NCBI GenBank assembly: GCA_013076295.1
Contig: RQOL01000699.1
Span: 6,262,104-6,326,103, forward strand
Direction: 5' to 3'
DNA length: 64,000 bases
Source: Sanderia malayensis
Taxonomy: Eukaryota > Cnidaria > Scyphozoa > Semaeostomeae > Pelagiidae
A model generated the notes under the pieces. That model was not told the origin of the DNA. It searched no databases and worked only from the letters and a program-made list of their open reading frames with translations. Position numbers and translations under genes: made by a program. This document shows positions 21,540-30,281 of the stretch, piece by piece (positions within the stretch are counted from its first letter, which is position 1; each line of letters starts with the position of its first letter).

Positions 21540-22402
21540 ATTTGTTCATAAGACCTCAGGATAGACAACGTTCTTTGTCTTGTTGCTGTCTGGTATAAAT
21601 ACCTTGATTCCATCAAATGATTTTGCTCTAGACATGGCTACATAGAGCTGTCCATGGCTGAAGACTGGCTGTGGAAGGTAAATGCCCACATATTTCAATG
21701 ATTGGCCTTGTGCTTTGTTGATAGTGAGACAATATGCCAGTCTGACTGGAAACTGTTTTCAAGAAAGTGTGAAAGGAAGGCTTGATTCGGAACAGCTCAT
21801 TGTTATCTTTGGAATCATGACTTCTTGGCCTCTGTGTGCACTGGTGATGATATCTGCAGTGAGGACATGTTGTTTGAGGTGACGCACAATCAACCCTGTG
21901 CCATTGCAAAGGCCCTTTTTGGGATTGAGGTTTCTGAGAAGGATGACGATTGCACAAACCTGCAAAAAAAAGCGTTAGAAATAAATCATTGTTGATGAAT
22001 TTGTTTCTGAGAAGCTATGTTGATGGTTTAATCATGTCACATTCAGTTCCAATTTATGTAGTGGCATGCCGTTTAGGGTCTGTGCATTTAGGAACTACAT
22101 TGGGTATGCGTGTGCCTCTTCTGGGTCATCTGTGAGGACTTTGTCTGCACTGAAGTATGTATGTGCTGGAGTTTGAAGTCTTTGCAGAATGATTTTGTTG
22201 ATTTCATGAGAATTCTCATTCTTTGGTGTTAGGCAGCATCGTTCTGACATTGCTAGTGGATTGAGCATGAGATTAGCTTCAGCTGATGTTGGATTTGGGT
22301 ATATTGAGACGATCATGTGTTGGCTCGAGTTGACACAAATTCTGTCTCGTAAGGTGATAATGTCATTCTCGTCTTGAGGCTTGGTGTGATTGCCAATTCG
22401 CA
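21540..22402 (-). pseudogene. Helitron helicase, C-terminal part
   Basis: From 22402: LLRIGNHTKPQDENDIITL, then HKLELNV; a probable intron (acceptor CTTTTTTTTGCAG near 21960); then VILLRNLNPKKGLCNGT and VLTADIITSAHRGQEVMIP; and after a frameshift the [14 protein letters not shown] and [16 protein letters not shown] motifs ending near VVYPEV. These are superfamily 1 PIF1-type helicase motifs. The upstream half lies at 26624-27294, displaced by the Gypsy insertion. Confidence 0.85.
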
Positions 22403-22407
22403 GAAGC

Positions 22408-22539
22408 TGTGGTGTTTGATAAGATGGTTTATTCAACAAGCAATCAATATATCTAGTTACATGTGTTTTTATTATCTCAAATGATTACATAAGAAGGGGT
22501 CATGTTTCATGACACGTGAGTATGCATGTCAACACTACA
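22408..22539 (-). repeat. Gypsy 1 3' LTR
   Basis: 132 bp, directly after the polypurine tract on the minus strand. It contains the 22480-22490 AAATGATTAC variant relative to the other LTR. Confidence 0.92.
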
Positions 22540-22699
22540 TTCCTCCCCAACTTGGATTAATTTGATGTAATGAATTATGATTACAAAATCAAATAATGTC
22601 TACAACTAAACTGTAACGTTCCTATGAATAAAAGTTCATTAATGATAGTCCCTTAGGTTAAGTGTTCAATGTAATAGTGCAAATGTTCATGTTTATAGT

Positions 22700-24010
22700 C
22701 TAGTCTGTCACAAAGTCCTTCAGCCAGCCAGGTGGCTTTCTGCTCCTGACTGGTCTTGTTGTTTCTGAAGACAGGGTGTCCTCTGCATCTTCGTTCCTGT
22801 GGTCTAGCATCTCATGGACATCATCCACAGCTGTCACCGGGACAGTCTCACTGCTGATGGCTTTGAAATGAGATGAATTGCGAGTGATGGTCTTTTCATC
22901 GTTGCTGGCGGTGACCATGCTGCCTTTAACTTCATCAACAACCATAGCCTTGGGGTTGTACGGTGTCGACAGCTTTGACGTTTTAGGCTGTTTTACAAGT
23001 ACTGTTTCCCCTGGCTTGATGGTACTCCCTGCAGCTTTTCGTCGTGTGTCCGCGTACTCCTTTATCCTTCTCTTTTGTTCGCCATCTCGTTCTCTCATGT
23101 TGTCAATCTTCTGTGTTGTTTTGCTTATGAGCATCACCTCTGGTAGGGTCGTTCTCATTTTTCTGTTGTTCAGTGCTTCAAACGGTGATACTAGTGTTGT
23201 CGAGTGGGGCGTAGCTCTGTACTGCCGAAGATATTTGAAGATTTCTTGTTTCCAGTTCTTCGCCTCCAGATGTGCTATAGTTACACACTTGCTGATGTTC
23301 CTCATGAAGCGCTCGGCTTCACCATTAGCTTGCGGCCAGATCGGTGTGATCTTTCTGTGGTGGAAACCTGAGTATTCGGCAAAGTCTTTGAACTCTTTTC
23401 CGTTGAAGGGTGGGCCGTTGTCTTTCTTGACCGTCTCCGGGATGCCTTGTCTTGAGAAGATTGCGTCAAGCTTCGGAATAGTTGCTCTTGCTGATGTGGT
23501 GGTGATCATTTCGACCTCTGGGTAGCGGCTGTACTCGTCTATCACAACGAGAAGATAGTCTCCCAAAGGGAACGGTCCGACAAAGTCAACAGCTACTTCC
23601 TTCCAGGGTCCTTGAGGGAGCAGTGTCATCCTCAGAGGCTCAGGGCGAGACTGATTACTCGTCGTTACTGCAGCCTGGCATGGTAGGCATCTGTCTATCT
23701 TGTCTTTGACCATCTGGTCGATATGTGGGAACCATACTTTCTCTCGTATTAGTTGTTTGGTTTTAACGATCCCCTGATGACCAACATGTGCCAGTTCAAC
23801 CGCTCTCTCCCTGAGTTGTTGGTGGATGATGATTCTGTTTCCTGTTAGAAGCATCCCGTTGTAGACTGCGACTTCGCCTTTGAAGTGGATATACTGTTTA
23901 ACAGTTGGATCGGTCCAGATGTCAGTCTCGATCGTTCGCACGAGAGACTGGAGTTCATCATCAGATTTGGTTGCGGTTTTGATCTCCTGCAATGTCAATG
24001 CTTTCGGCAC
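22700..24010 (-). CDS. Gypsy 1 integrase
   Basis: 436 residues. The His-His-Cys-Cys zinc region includes ELAHVGHQGIVKTKQLIRE and DRCLPCQA. The catalytic core has VDFVGPFP (first Asp), KKDNGPPFNG (second Asp, usually SDNG) and ANGEAERFMR (Glu). A basic C-terminal half follows with a GETVLVKQPK motif. Type: KRAB-A/Mag-like Gypsy pol common in corals and fish. It overlaps the RT ORF by 16 nt in another frame, with a frameshift near 24060. Confidence 0.9.
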   Translation of the reverse strand: MPKALTLQEIKTATKSDDELQSLVRTIETDIWTDPTVKQYIHFKGEVAVYNGMLLTGNRIIIHQQLRERAVELAHVGHQGIVKTKQLIREKVWFPHIDQMVKDKIDRCLPCQAAVTTSNQSRPEPLRMTLLPQGPWKEVAVDFVGPFPLGDYLLVVIDEYSRYPEVEMITTTSARATIPKLDAIFSRQGIPETVKKDNGPPFNGKEFKDFAEYSGFHHRKITPIWPQANGEAERFMRNISKCVTIAHLEAKNWKQEIFKYLRQYRATPHSTTLVSPFEALNNRKMRTTLPEVMLISKTTQKIDNMRERDGEQKRRIKEYADTRRKAAGSTIKPGETVLVKQPKTSKLSTPYNPKAMVVDEVKGSMVTASNDEKTITRNSSHFKAISSETVPVTAVDDVHEMLDHRNEDAEDTLSSETTRPVRSRKPPGWLKDFVTD

Positions 24011-25215
24011 TGCGTTAGTGGTGACGTAGTTGATGTAGCTTTCTGCGATGCTAGGTGAAGCCTTTTCTGTGGATGGATGCCGCTCATAAAATCAGCTGGG
24101 TTGTCTTTGCCTGGTCCGTAGATTAGTTTGTAGTCGTAGGACATCAGTCTAAGCTTCCATCTGTCGATACGAGCTGAGGTTGGCTTGTGGCTGTTAAAGA
24201 CACTGAGGAGTGGTTTATGGTCGGTGATGATTCTGAAGTGTGAGCCATACAGATAGAGATGGAAGTGTTCCATGGACCACACGACGGCTAACATTTCTCG
24301 CTCTGTCTGGGAATATCGTTGTTCGACGTCGGTTAGGGCACGGCTGGTGTAGCTGACGACCCTCCCGTTCTGCACAAGTAAGGCACCAAGGCCAACAGGG
24401 CTTGCGTCCACGATGACCTCGCTGTCACGGGTTGGATCAAAGTACGCCATGACGCTGCTTTGGGTGAGTGCTGTTTTGAGGCTGTCGAATGCCGTCTGTT
24501 GCTCTTCGCTCCAGGTCCACGTGACGTCTTGCCGGGTAAGGTTTCGTAATGGTGTTGTGATGGTAGCATAGCCTGGGATGAAACGAGATACATATTGGGT
24601 CATGCCTAGCAGGGACCTGACCTCGCTGACGGTGGTCGGTTGTGTCATCGTCACGATTGCTTCTATCTTACTTGGGTCGGGTCGAACCCCTTCAGCGCTG
24701 AAGATATGACCATAGAAGCAGATCTCACTCTTCGAAAAGACACATTTGTCTTTGTTCAAACGAACATCATGTTCTTTGAGTCTCTCTAACACTTGTCGTA
24801 GGTTTCGGTCGTGCTCCTCTTGAGTCTTTCCGTGGATGATGATGTCATCAGATATGTTCCTACATCCTGGAAGGCCTGTAAGTATGTGCTCGATTGCGTT
24901 CTGGAAGATTTCAGAAGCAGCGTTTATGCCAAACATCAGTCGTTTGTATTGTCGTAGACCAACATGAGTGCTGAATGTCGTTATATGGCGGCTGTCAGGG
25001 TGCAGCTCGAGTTGATGGTAGCCAGATGACAGGTCGAGTTTGCTGAAGACGAATGCGCCGTTGAGATCAGTGATCAGATCATCTATCATTGGCATCAGGT
25101 GTTTCTCTCTCTTTACGGCTTTGTTGGCTTCTCTCATGTCGACACATATGCGTACCTCTCCAGATTTCTTAGGGACTGGAACGATAGGGCTTACCCATGG
25201 AGTGGGGATATTCAT
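23995..25215 (-). CDS. Gypsy 1 reverse transcriptase and RNase H
   Basis: Starts inside the palm at PWVSPIVPVPKKSGEVRICV. RT motifs: SKLDLSSGYHQLEL (first Asp), then NISDDIIIHG holding the active-site pair. RNase H: VIVDASPVGLGALLV, EREMLAVVWSMEHFHLYLYG and TDHKPL. The final segment is shifted out of frame before integrase. The linker between protease and RT that normally ends DIIEKV is missing, an internal deletion at about 25210. Confidence 0.9.
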   Translation of the reverse strand: MNIPTPWVSPIVPVPKKSGEVRICVDMREANKAVKREKHLMPMIDDLITDLNGAFVFSKLDLSSGYHQLELHPDSRHITTFSTHVGLRQYKRLMFGINAASEIFQNAIEHILTGLPGCRNISDDIIIHGKTQEEHDRNLRQVLERLKEHDVRLNKDKCVFSKSEICFYGHIFSAEGVRPDPSKIEAIVTMTQPTTVSEVRSLLGMTQYVSRFIPGYATITTPLRNLTRQDVTWTWSEEQQTAFDSLKTALTQSSVMAYFDPTRDSEVIVDASPVGLGALLVQNGRVVSYTSRALTDVEQRYSQTEREMLAVVWSMEHFHLYLYGSHFRIITDHKPLLSVFNSHKPTSARIDRWKLRLMSYDYKLIYGPGKDNPADFMSGIHPQKRLHLASQKATSTTSPLTQCRKH

Positions 25216-25804
25216 CGGTGATCAAAGTCTCTGGTTTCGTTGTTGAGATGGTTTGGTTGACGATTTGAAGCACGCCAAGCTCAAGAGCGGTGTCGAGGCC
25301 AAGTAGATTGCCGTAGTTTCCACTGACTACGTGCATTATTGCATTTGTTTGAACGCGATCTTTAGACTTTAATATCGCTTCAAAAGTTCCCGATAATGGT
25401 AGTGGTGCATCGTTGCCGTAGGCGTATATACGATGATTGGTTGGTTTAAGACGCTTGCGTGACGCGTTGTTTATCTTCTTAAAGGTCGTTTCGTCAATAA
25501 CGTTTACTGTAGAGCCCGAGTCAATCATTACTTTAACTCTCGTTTCATCGATGTCGATCTCACACATGGGCGATTTCTTACTTCTTTTTGGGTCTCTGAT
25601 GGTATACAGGTAGCGATCTTCATCCTCTTCGTCTTCCGTGACGTTTTCATGTTGTTGCGTGACTGCTCGTACATTCTGTTTTTGCGGTGGTTTAGTACGG
25701 CAAACCTTGGCAAAGTGATTTAGTTTGCCACACGAGTTGCAGGTTTTGCCCTTGGCCTTGCACGGTCCGTCGTTGTGCGGATATTTACCGCACAAAGTCC
25801 ACAA
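25169..25804 (-). CDS. Gypsy 1 zinc knuckle and protease, C-truncated
   Basis: Opens with CGKYPHNDGPCKAKGKTC and CNSCGKLNHFAKVC (two zinc knuckles). An aspartic protease follows with VKVMIDSGSTVNVID (Asp-Ser-Gly). The ORF then meets the deletion joining it to RT in another frame. It overlaps gag by 85 nt. The frame change sits in the first knuckle, where a two-base difference (TGTG) would explain it, so decay is more likely than programmed shifting. Confidence 0.85.
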   Translation of the reverse strand: MWTLCGKYPHNDGPCKAKGKTCNSCGKLNHFAKVCRTKPPQKQNVRAVTQQHENVTEDEEDEDRYLYTIRDPKRSKKSPMCEIDIDETRVKVMIDSGSTVNVIDETTFKKINNASRKRLKPTNHRIYAYGNDAPLPLSGTFEAILKSKDRVQTNAIMHVVSGNYGNLLGLDTALELGVLQIVNQTISTTKPETLITDEYPHSMGKPYRSSP

Positions 25805-26448
25805 TGTTTTGATTGAGCGTTAGTTGACGTGTTGCGTGACGATTGTATGCTATTATTTGCTCTACGTGGTGTGGTTGACCTTTTGCTTGATCTTATCACG
25901 TTGGTTGTTTTCTCAGGCTGTTCGACTTCTTTGGCTTGCGATTCGCTCAATTCCAGCGCTTTTCCAGCCTTTAAAAGACTTGTTAGATCAAGATCCTCGC
26001 GGAGTGCTTTTCTTCTGAGTGCATTCGATGTACAGTTCAGTATGATCTGTTCTTTGAGCTCTTTGTCAACATCCGGAAATTGGCAATGTTTTGACAGTTG
26101 TCTGAGACGCATATGGAAATTATCCAGTGATTCGCCGTGATTTTGCCTGACCTGTCTGAAGTTAAAAACTTTGTATGTCGTGTTTGTTTTCGGTTTGAAG
26201 TAATCGTTCAGTTTGTCCACAGCTTTCTTGTAGTCTTTATCTTCGCCGGTGTCTTGTAGTGTATCGAAGATTTCGTCAACATCGGGTCCGGCATAGTGTA
26301 GCAACATTGCTCTCTTTTGCGTGTCGTCTTTGATGTTCATTGCCATGAGAAGTCTCTGAAATCTCGTTAGCCACTTGTCCCATCGGGGTCCTGCGTTATT
26401 GTCGATGTGAACTTCAAACGCTGGGAAGGTTGGTAAGCTGGTAGCCAT
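25720..26448 (-). CDS. Gypsy 1 gag
   Basis: 242 codons starting MATSLPTFPAFEVHIDN, about 40 nt inside the primer site. Capsid-like motifs: RWDKWLTRFQRLLMAM, AMLLHYAGPDVDEIF, YFKPKTNTTYKVFNFRQ, ESLDNFHMRLRQLSKHCQF. A Ser/Arg-rich linker follows. Forms the intracellular particle of the element. Confidence 0.88.
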   Translation of the reverse strand: MATSLPTFPAFEVHIDNNAGPRWDKWLTRFQRLLMAMNIKDDTQKRAMLLHYAGPDVDEIFDTLQDTGEDKDYKKAVDKLNDYFKPKTNTTYKVFNFRQVRQNHGESLDNFHMRLRQLSKHCQFPDVDKELKEQIILNCTSNALRRKALREDLDLTSLLKAGKALELSESQAKEVEQPEKTTNVIRSSKRSTTPRRANNSIQSSRNTSTNAQSKHCGLCAVNIRTTTDRARPRAKPATRVAN

Positions 26449-26486
26449 GATTTTAGGTTGATTTTTGTTTTGATCCTCGTCGCCAG

Positions 26487-26618
26487 TGTGGTGTTTGATA
26501 AGATGGTTTATTCAACAAGCAATCAATATATCTAGTTACATGTGTTTTTATTATCTCAAAAGATTACATAAGAAGGGGTCATGTTTCATGACACGTGAGT
26601 ATGCATGTCAACACTACA
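26487..26618 (-). repeat. Gypsy 1 5' LTR
   Basis: 132 bp. Its right edge is followed by GAAGC, one half of the target duplication, then helicase coding sequence. Confidence 0.92.
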
Positions 26619-26623
26619 GAAGC

Positions 26624-27674
26624 CATTCTGAAAATTCCTGATAGGTTGCATCCTGTATAGCCCGCATGTTTCTGTGAAGGTGATGCTGCTCAAAGATGCC
26701 CCAGAGATCTCTGATTTGCATTGACTTGAGGCTTTCTGCAACAATTTGTTCTCTGCCTGCTCTGATAATGACAGGCACCACCTGACGGAAATCACCTCCA
26801 AGAAGCATGAACTTGCCGCCAAATGGCCTTTTCACCTCGGTGATGTCTCTGAGCAAGGTGTCCACTGCTCTTAGGGCATTTCCAGGAATCATGGAAGCTT
26901 CGTCCCAGATGAATAAGGTGGTGTTTCGTAGCATTTGAGCTCGTGCACTTTGTATCATCTTGATGTTACATGTGGAGTTTGGTAGCAGGGGAATGGGAAT
27001 TTGAAATGTCGAATGTGATGTTCTTCCATTGATTAGAAGTGTTGCTGCTATACCTGACCACACCATGCACTGAACTTTGTTTCCCATGAACTGTAGGCTG
27101 TGCACCAGGGTGTTGTATAGGAAAGTCTTCCCTGTGCCTGCAGGCCCATCTAAAAAGTAGCAATTCTGCTCAGACTGATTCTGCACAGCTTCAATGACTT
27201 TTGTGTGGATCTCAAGTTGCTCTGGGTTGAGACTTGTTAACATTTCCAGTCCTTGTTGCTGTTCAGTGATTATATCTATCTGATCTGCATCTGAAAATGG
27301 ATAAAAATGTCTTAAAATTTGAAATATAAATTTTGAATAGTTATGAAAGCAGTTGACCCCAGGTGGAAAGGATGCTTACCAGGTGTGGGTATAAAAAAAT
27401 TGGTAGGTAGGTGTGGCAGGTCAGGGTAGTTGTTAATGGAGTGGCCGTGAGCATGCAAAGCATTGTCAATGTCGAGAAGGCACTGGTACATGTGCCTGTC
27501 TGTGAATGTGACTGTGGCATCTGTTACCTGTTTTTGTCTGACAAAGTCCTCACTCATGACATCAACAAATTCGTTGAACAGAGCTCGAAGATCTGATGGT
27601 GGTTGAAACATCAACAGTGTTGCAAAGAGCTCTCTCGACTGAGAAGGCATGTTGAAGAGAGCTGCTTCGGCCAT
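26624..27674 (-). pseudogene. Helitron PIF1-type helicase, N-terminal half
   Basis: Exon 27674-27382 reads LFNEFVDVMSEDFVRQKQ and ends at donor CTG/GTAAGCAT. The acceptor at 27295 (ATCCATTTTCAG) opens the helicase exon: Walker A FLDGPAGTGKTFLYN, Walker B LFIWDEASMIPG, and LLGGDFRQVVPV. The frame runs to FSEWLL and stops at the Gypsy insertion; the frame resumes at 22402. It unwinds DNA during rolling-circle transposition in the nucleus. Confidence 0.9.
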
Positions 27675-28246
27675 GCAGCGTCTGTGTTCGGCATCGTCTT
27701 CCAGTAATCCTATGGCCAGTTGTTGACTGTGCGAATATCTTCAAATGATGTTGCTCCACGCCGGTTGAGTAGCAGAAGCCTGAGTGCGTAATTTTCTTCC
27801 TGTCTTGGATTGGCTTGGTATATCCTACCAATGATTGGCTTTGTTCTTTTTTGTCTTTTGTGCCACGCTCTTGTTCTTTGATTGTAGGTGTAGTACTCTG
27901 GAATTTCATGGTAGAGGTAATCACGTGCAGTTGGATCTTGCTGATTGAGAGTAAACCATGCAGTAAGACTCGTATTTGGACTGATGTTCTGAAGAGAGCG
28001 TTCATTGCCAGCTTGAAAGTAGACGGAGTTTTGCAGGGGAAGATGTGTCTGAAGTTGTTGGATAGCGTGGCTTTTTTCGTGCATGCTGCACTTCAGCATG
28101 CGATGTACTGCCTCGTGAGGGCCAAGATATCTTGCATTGATGTATTGATGAACTTCCTTATGTTGCACATGTTGTACCTGTTGCGGTTGATTTTCTTCGA
28201 TGATTTCGACGTGTGCCATGTCTTGAACTTTGTGAATGTATTTGAA
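27675..28246 (-). pseudogene. Helitron Rep, C-terminal part
   Basis: Starts (I)FKYIHKVQDMAHVEI directly after the inverted-repeat insertion; this is the second half of the Rep tyrosine motif. It continues EVHQYINARYLGPHEAVHRM, LTAWFTLNQQDPTARDYLY, IPEYYTYN and RRGATSFEDIRTVN, all typical of Helitron proteins between Rep and helicase. A frame change near 27710 joins it to the helicase exon. Confidence 0.88.
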
Positions 28247-28731
28247 GATTAGTGGAGAGGCTTAGAGTCATTTATCACGACCATCGTGCATTTTATGATA
28301 CCAACATGAAACTAGGCACACATGTAGAGTTGAACATGCTGAAAAAAATAGGGTCAGAACCCCAATCGGAATTCGCCCCTAAGTGCTATTTTTAGACCAA
28401 AGTACTCGAACCCAGTCCTTAATGAGAAAACTATTGATATACACATTAGTAAGCATGTCAGCTTCCTAAAAACTGCAGATTGGTGATCAGCGTTGTCATT
28501 TTAGTTCATTTCAACAAAAATAATTCAATTAGAGGCCTTCTATAAAAATTAGCTATGACGTCATATTTTTGATGACGTCATAGAATTTTCAAAAATCGCA
28601 AAATCTGAAAATTAAATGCCAATTTTCAGAACCTGATTCCAACAAAATTGCCATTGGTTAAGATATAATGAGGTCAGAACCCGAAATTACGATTAACACA
28701 AGACAAATGATTAGTTTATACATAACAGGAC

Positions 28732-29092
28732 CTATCCGCATTGTCCATTACAAAGATAGAGCTTTGTATATTCCAAATCAAATTGTCTGCATTTGCATCG
28801 ATTGGAGCACTGACTCTTGCAACCGCATTTTATCAATTCTTGGCAAGCTTTCGATGCCTCGGGTATCGTCATCCAGAGAGGTAGCACTGAATTTTCATTC
28901 TGAAGCCAACCACAAGCATCAACATCTGGCAGGTTGAGCATGGGCGACAATGACTGCCCCCAGACTTTTCTACAACAAGGAAATAAAAAGTTTTTACAAT
29001 AACTAAGTTAGGTGATTCTTGTTGGTTTTCAGTTCATGTATACAGTGAAAGCAGCTCTTTTTATATGTTGCTTTAGGGAATTACTTGTAGGA
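28732..29092 (-). pseudogene. C-terminal exons of FEN/XPG-like family (left arm)
   Basis: Two exons: one reading LPPTSNSLKQHIKRAAF (near 29090-29035), then after an intron (acceptor CCTTGTTGTAG) KVWGQSLSPM, GWLQNENSVLPLWMTIPEA and the Cys-rich tail ELIKCGCKSQCSNRCKC to CNGQCG. The H.KR...GW...L.P.W order is the same as the end of the 899-2824 protein (REHIKRTNYQ, NGWMLVDGRLEPCW), which lacks the Cys tail. Only the last fifth of a family protein is here, with no nuclease residues. Confidence 0.7.
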
Positions 29093-29445
29093 GGTAAACT
29101 TTCGCTAGGACATTCTTTTTTGGTGAAGTGATATCTTCGATAGTCATTAATCTCTTTAATCGGGCTTGATCTGTTGTACATCAGTATAACGAACCGTTCA
29201 ATCTGATTGTTGTCGTGCTCATTTGGTTCGGCCGTCTCGCAATTTGAAAGCCTGGAAACGAAAAAAAGGATATTAAATGTTTTAGGTTCGTGTGATGCAT
29301 TGTAAACATCAAGTGAAGAGCATATGTGCATAAGAATATATAGCAGAATGTAAATACTTTAAACGCCTACTTGAAGAAGGTCTCTGTTATCTCTGGAAAA
29401 ATTTTCCGTGTGGAAAATTGTGGAAAATTTTGAAATACGTTTACC

Positions 29446-29806
29446 TCCTACAAGTAATTCCCTAAAGCAACATATAAAAAGAGCTGCTTTCACTGAATAC
29501 ATGAACTGAAAACCAACAAGAATCACCTAACTTAGTTATTGTAAAAACTTTTTATTTCCTTGTTGTAGAAAAGTCTGGGGGCAGTCATTGTCGCCCATGC
29601 ACAACCTGCCAGATGTTGATGATTGGGGTTGGCTTCAGAATGAAAATTCAGTGCTACCTCTCTGGATGACGATACCCGAGGCATCGAAAGCTTGCCAAGA
29701 ATTGATAAAATGCGGTTGCAAGAGTCAGTGCTCCAATCGATGCAAATGCAGACAATTTGATTTGGAATATACAAAGCTCTATCTTTGTAATGGACAATGC
29801 GGATAG
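29446..29806 (+). pseudogene. C-terminal exons of FEN/XPG-like family (right arm)
   Basis: Mirror of the left-arm copy on the plus strand with few differences (MHNLPDVDDWGW for MLNLPDVDACGW). The intron acceptor TTGTTGTAG is preserved. The close match between arms suggests recent inversion-duplication or gene conversion. Confidence 0.7.
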
Positions 29807-30281
29807 GTCTTATTATGTAGAAACTAATCATTTGTCTTGTGTTAATCGTAATTTCGGGTTCTGACCTCATTATATCTTAACCAATGGCAATTTTGTTGGA
29901 ATCAGGTTCTGAAAATTGGCATTTAATTTTCAGATTTTGCGATTTTTGAAAATCCTATGACGTCATCAAAAATATGACGTCATAGCTAATTTTTATAGAA
30001 GGCCTCTAATTAAAATATTTTTATTGAAATGAACTAAATTGACGACGCTGATCACGAATCTGCAGTTTTTAGGAAGCTGACATGCTTACTAATGTGTATA
30101 TCGATAGTTTTCTCATTAAGGACTGGGTTCGAGTACTTTGGTCTAAAAATAGCACTTAGGGGCGAATTCCGATTGGGGTTCCGACCCTATTTTTTTCAGC
30201 ATGTTCAACTTTACATGTGTGCCTAGTTTCATGTTGGTATCATAAAATGCACGATTGTAACGCTAAGCTCCCTCACTAGAT

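Larger units (their letters stand above)
22408..26618 (-). mobile_element. Gypsy LTR retrotransposon 1, in Helitron helicase
   Basis: Two 132-bp LTRs (22408-22539, 26487-26618) that I read as differing at about one base, flanked by the 5-bp target duplication GAAGC (22403-22407, 26619-26623). On the minus strand LTRs start TGTAGTG and end CACCACA. A polypurine tract (GTTGGGGAGGAATG) precedes the 3' LTR. A primer site beginning CTGGCGACGAGGATC follows the 5' LTR. Near-identical LTRs mean a recent insertion, younger than the Helitron. Confidence 0.93.
28250..30278. mobile_element. Giant inverted-repeat element (arms ~820 bp)
   Basis: Left arm 28250-29099 and right arm about 29442-30278 are inverted copies around a ~340-bp centre. 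Ends start TAGTGGAGAGGCTTAG and TAGTGAGGGAGCTTAG. The 3-bp duplication GAT (28247-28249, 30279-30281) flanks the unit; removing element and one GAT restores the Helitron Rep frame at KYIFKY. Each arm carries the last coding exons of a FEN/XPG-like family protein pointing outward. Confidence 0.85.

Noticed and set aside
22878..23525. 215-codon plus-strand ORF
   Set aside because: Antisense shadow of Gypsy 1 integrase.
25720..25804. Programmed -1 frameshift between Gypsy 1 gag and protease
   Set aside because: The shift falls inside a zinc knuckle and is explained by a two-base difference; other frames in the element are broken too.
28668..28937. Plus-strand ORF in the left arm (and its mirror at 29532-29870)
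   Set aside because: Antisense to the Cys-rich C-terminal exons, which match a known protein pattern.
28250..30278. Palindrome as an assembly artefact
   Set aside because: Arms differ at several bases, the centre is unique, and a 3-bp target duplication restores the host frame.
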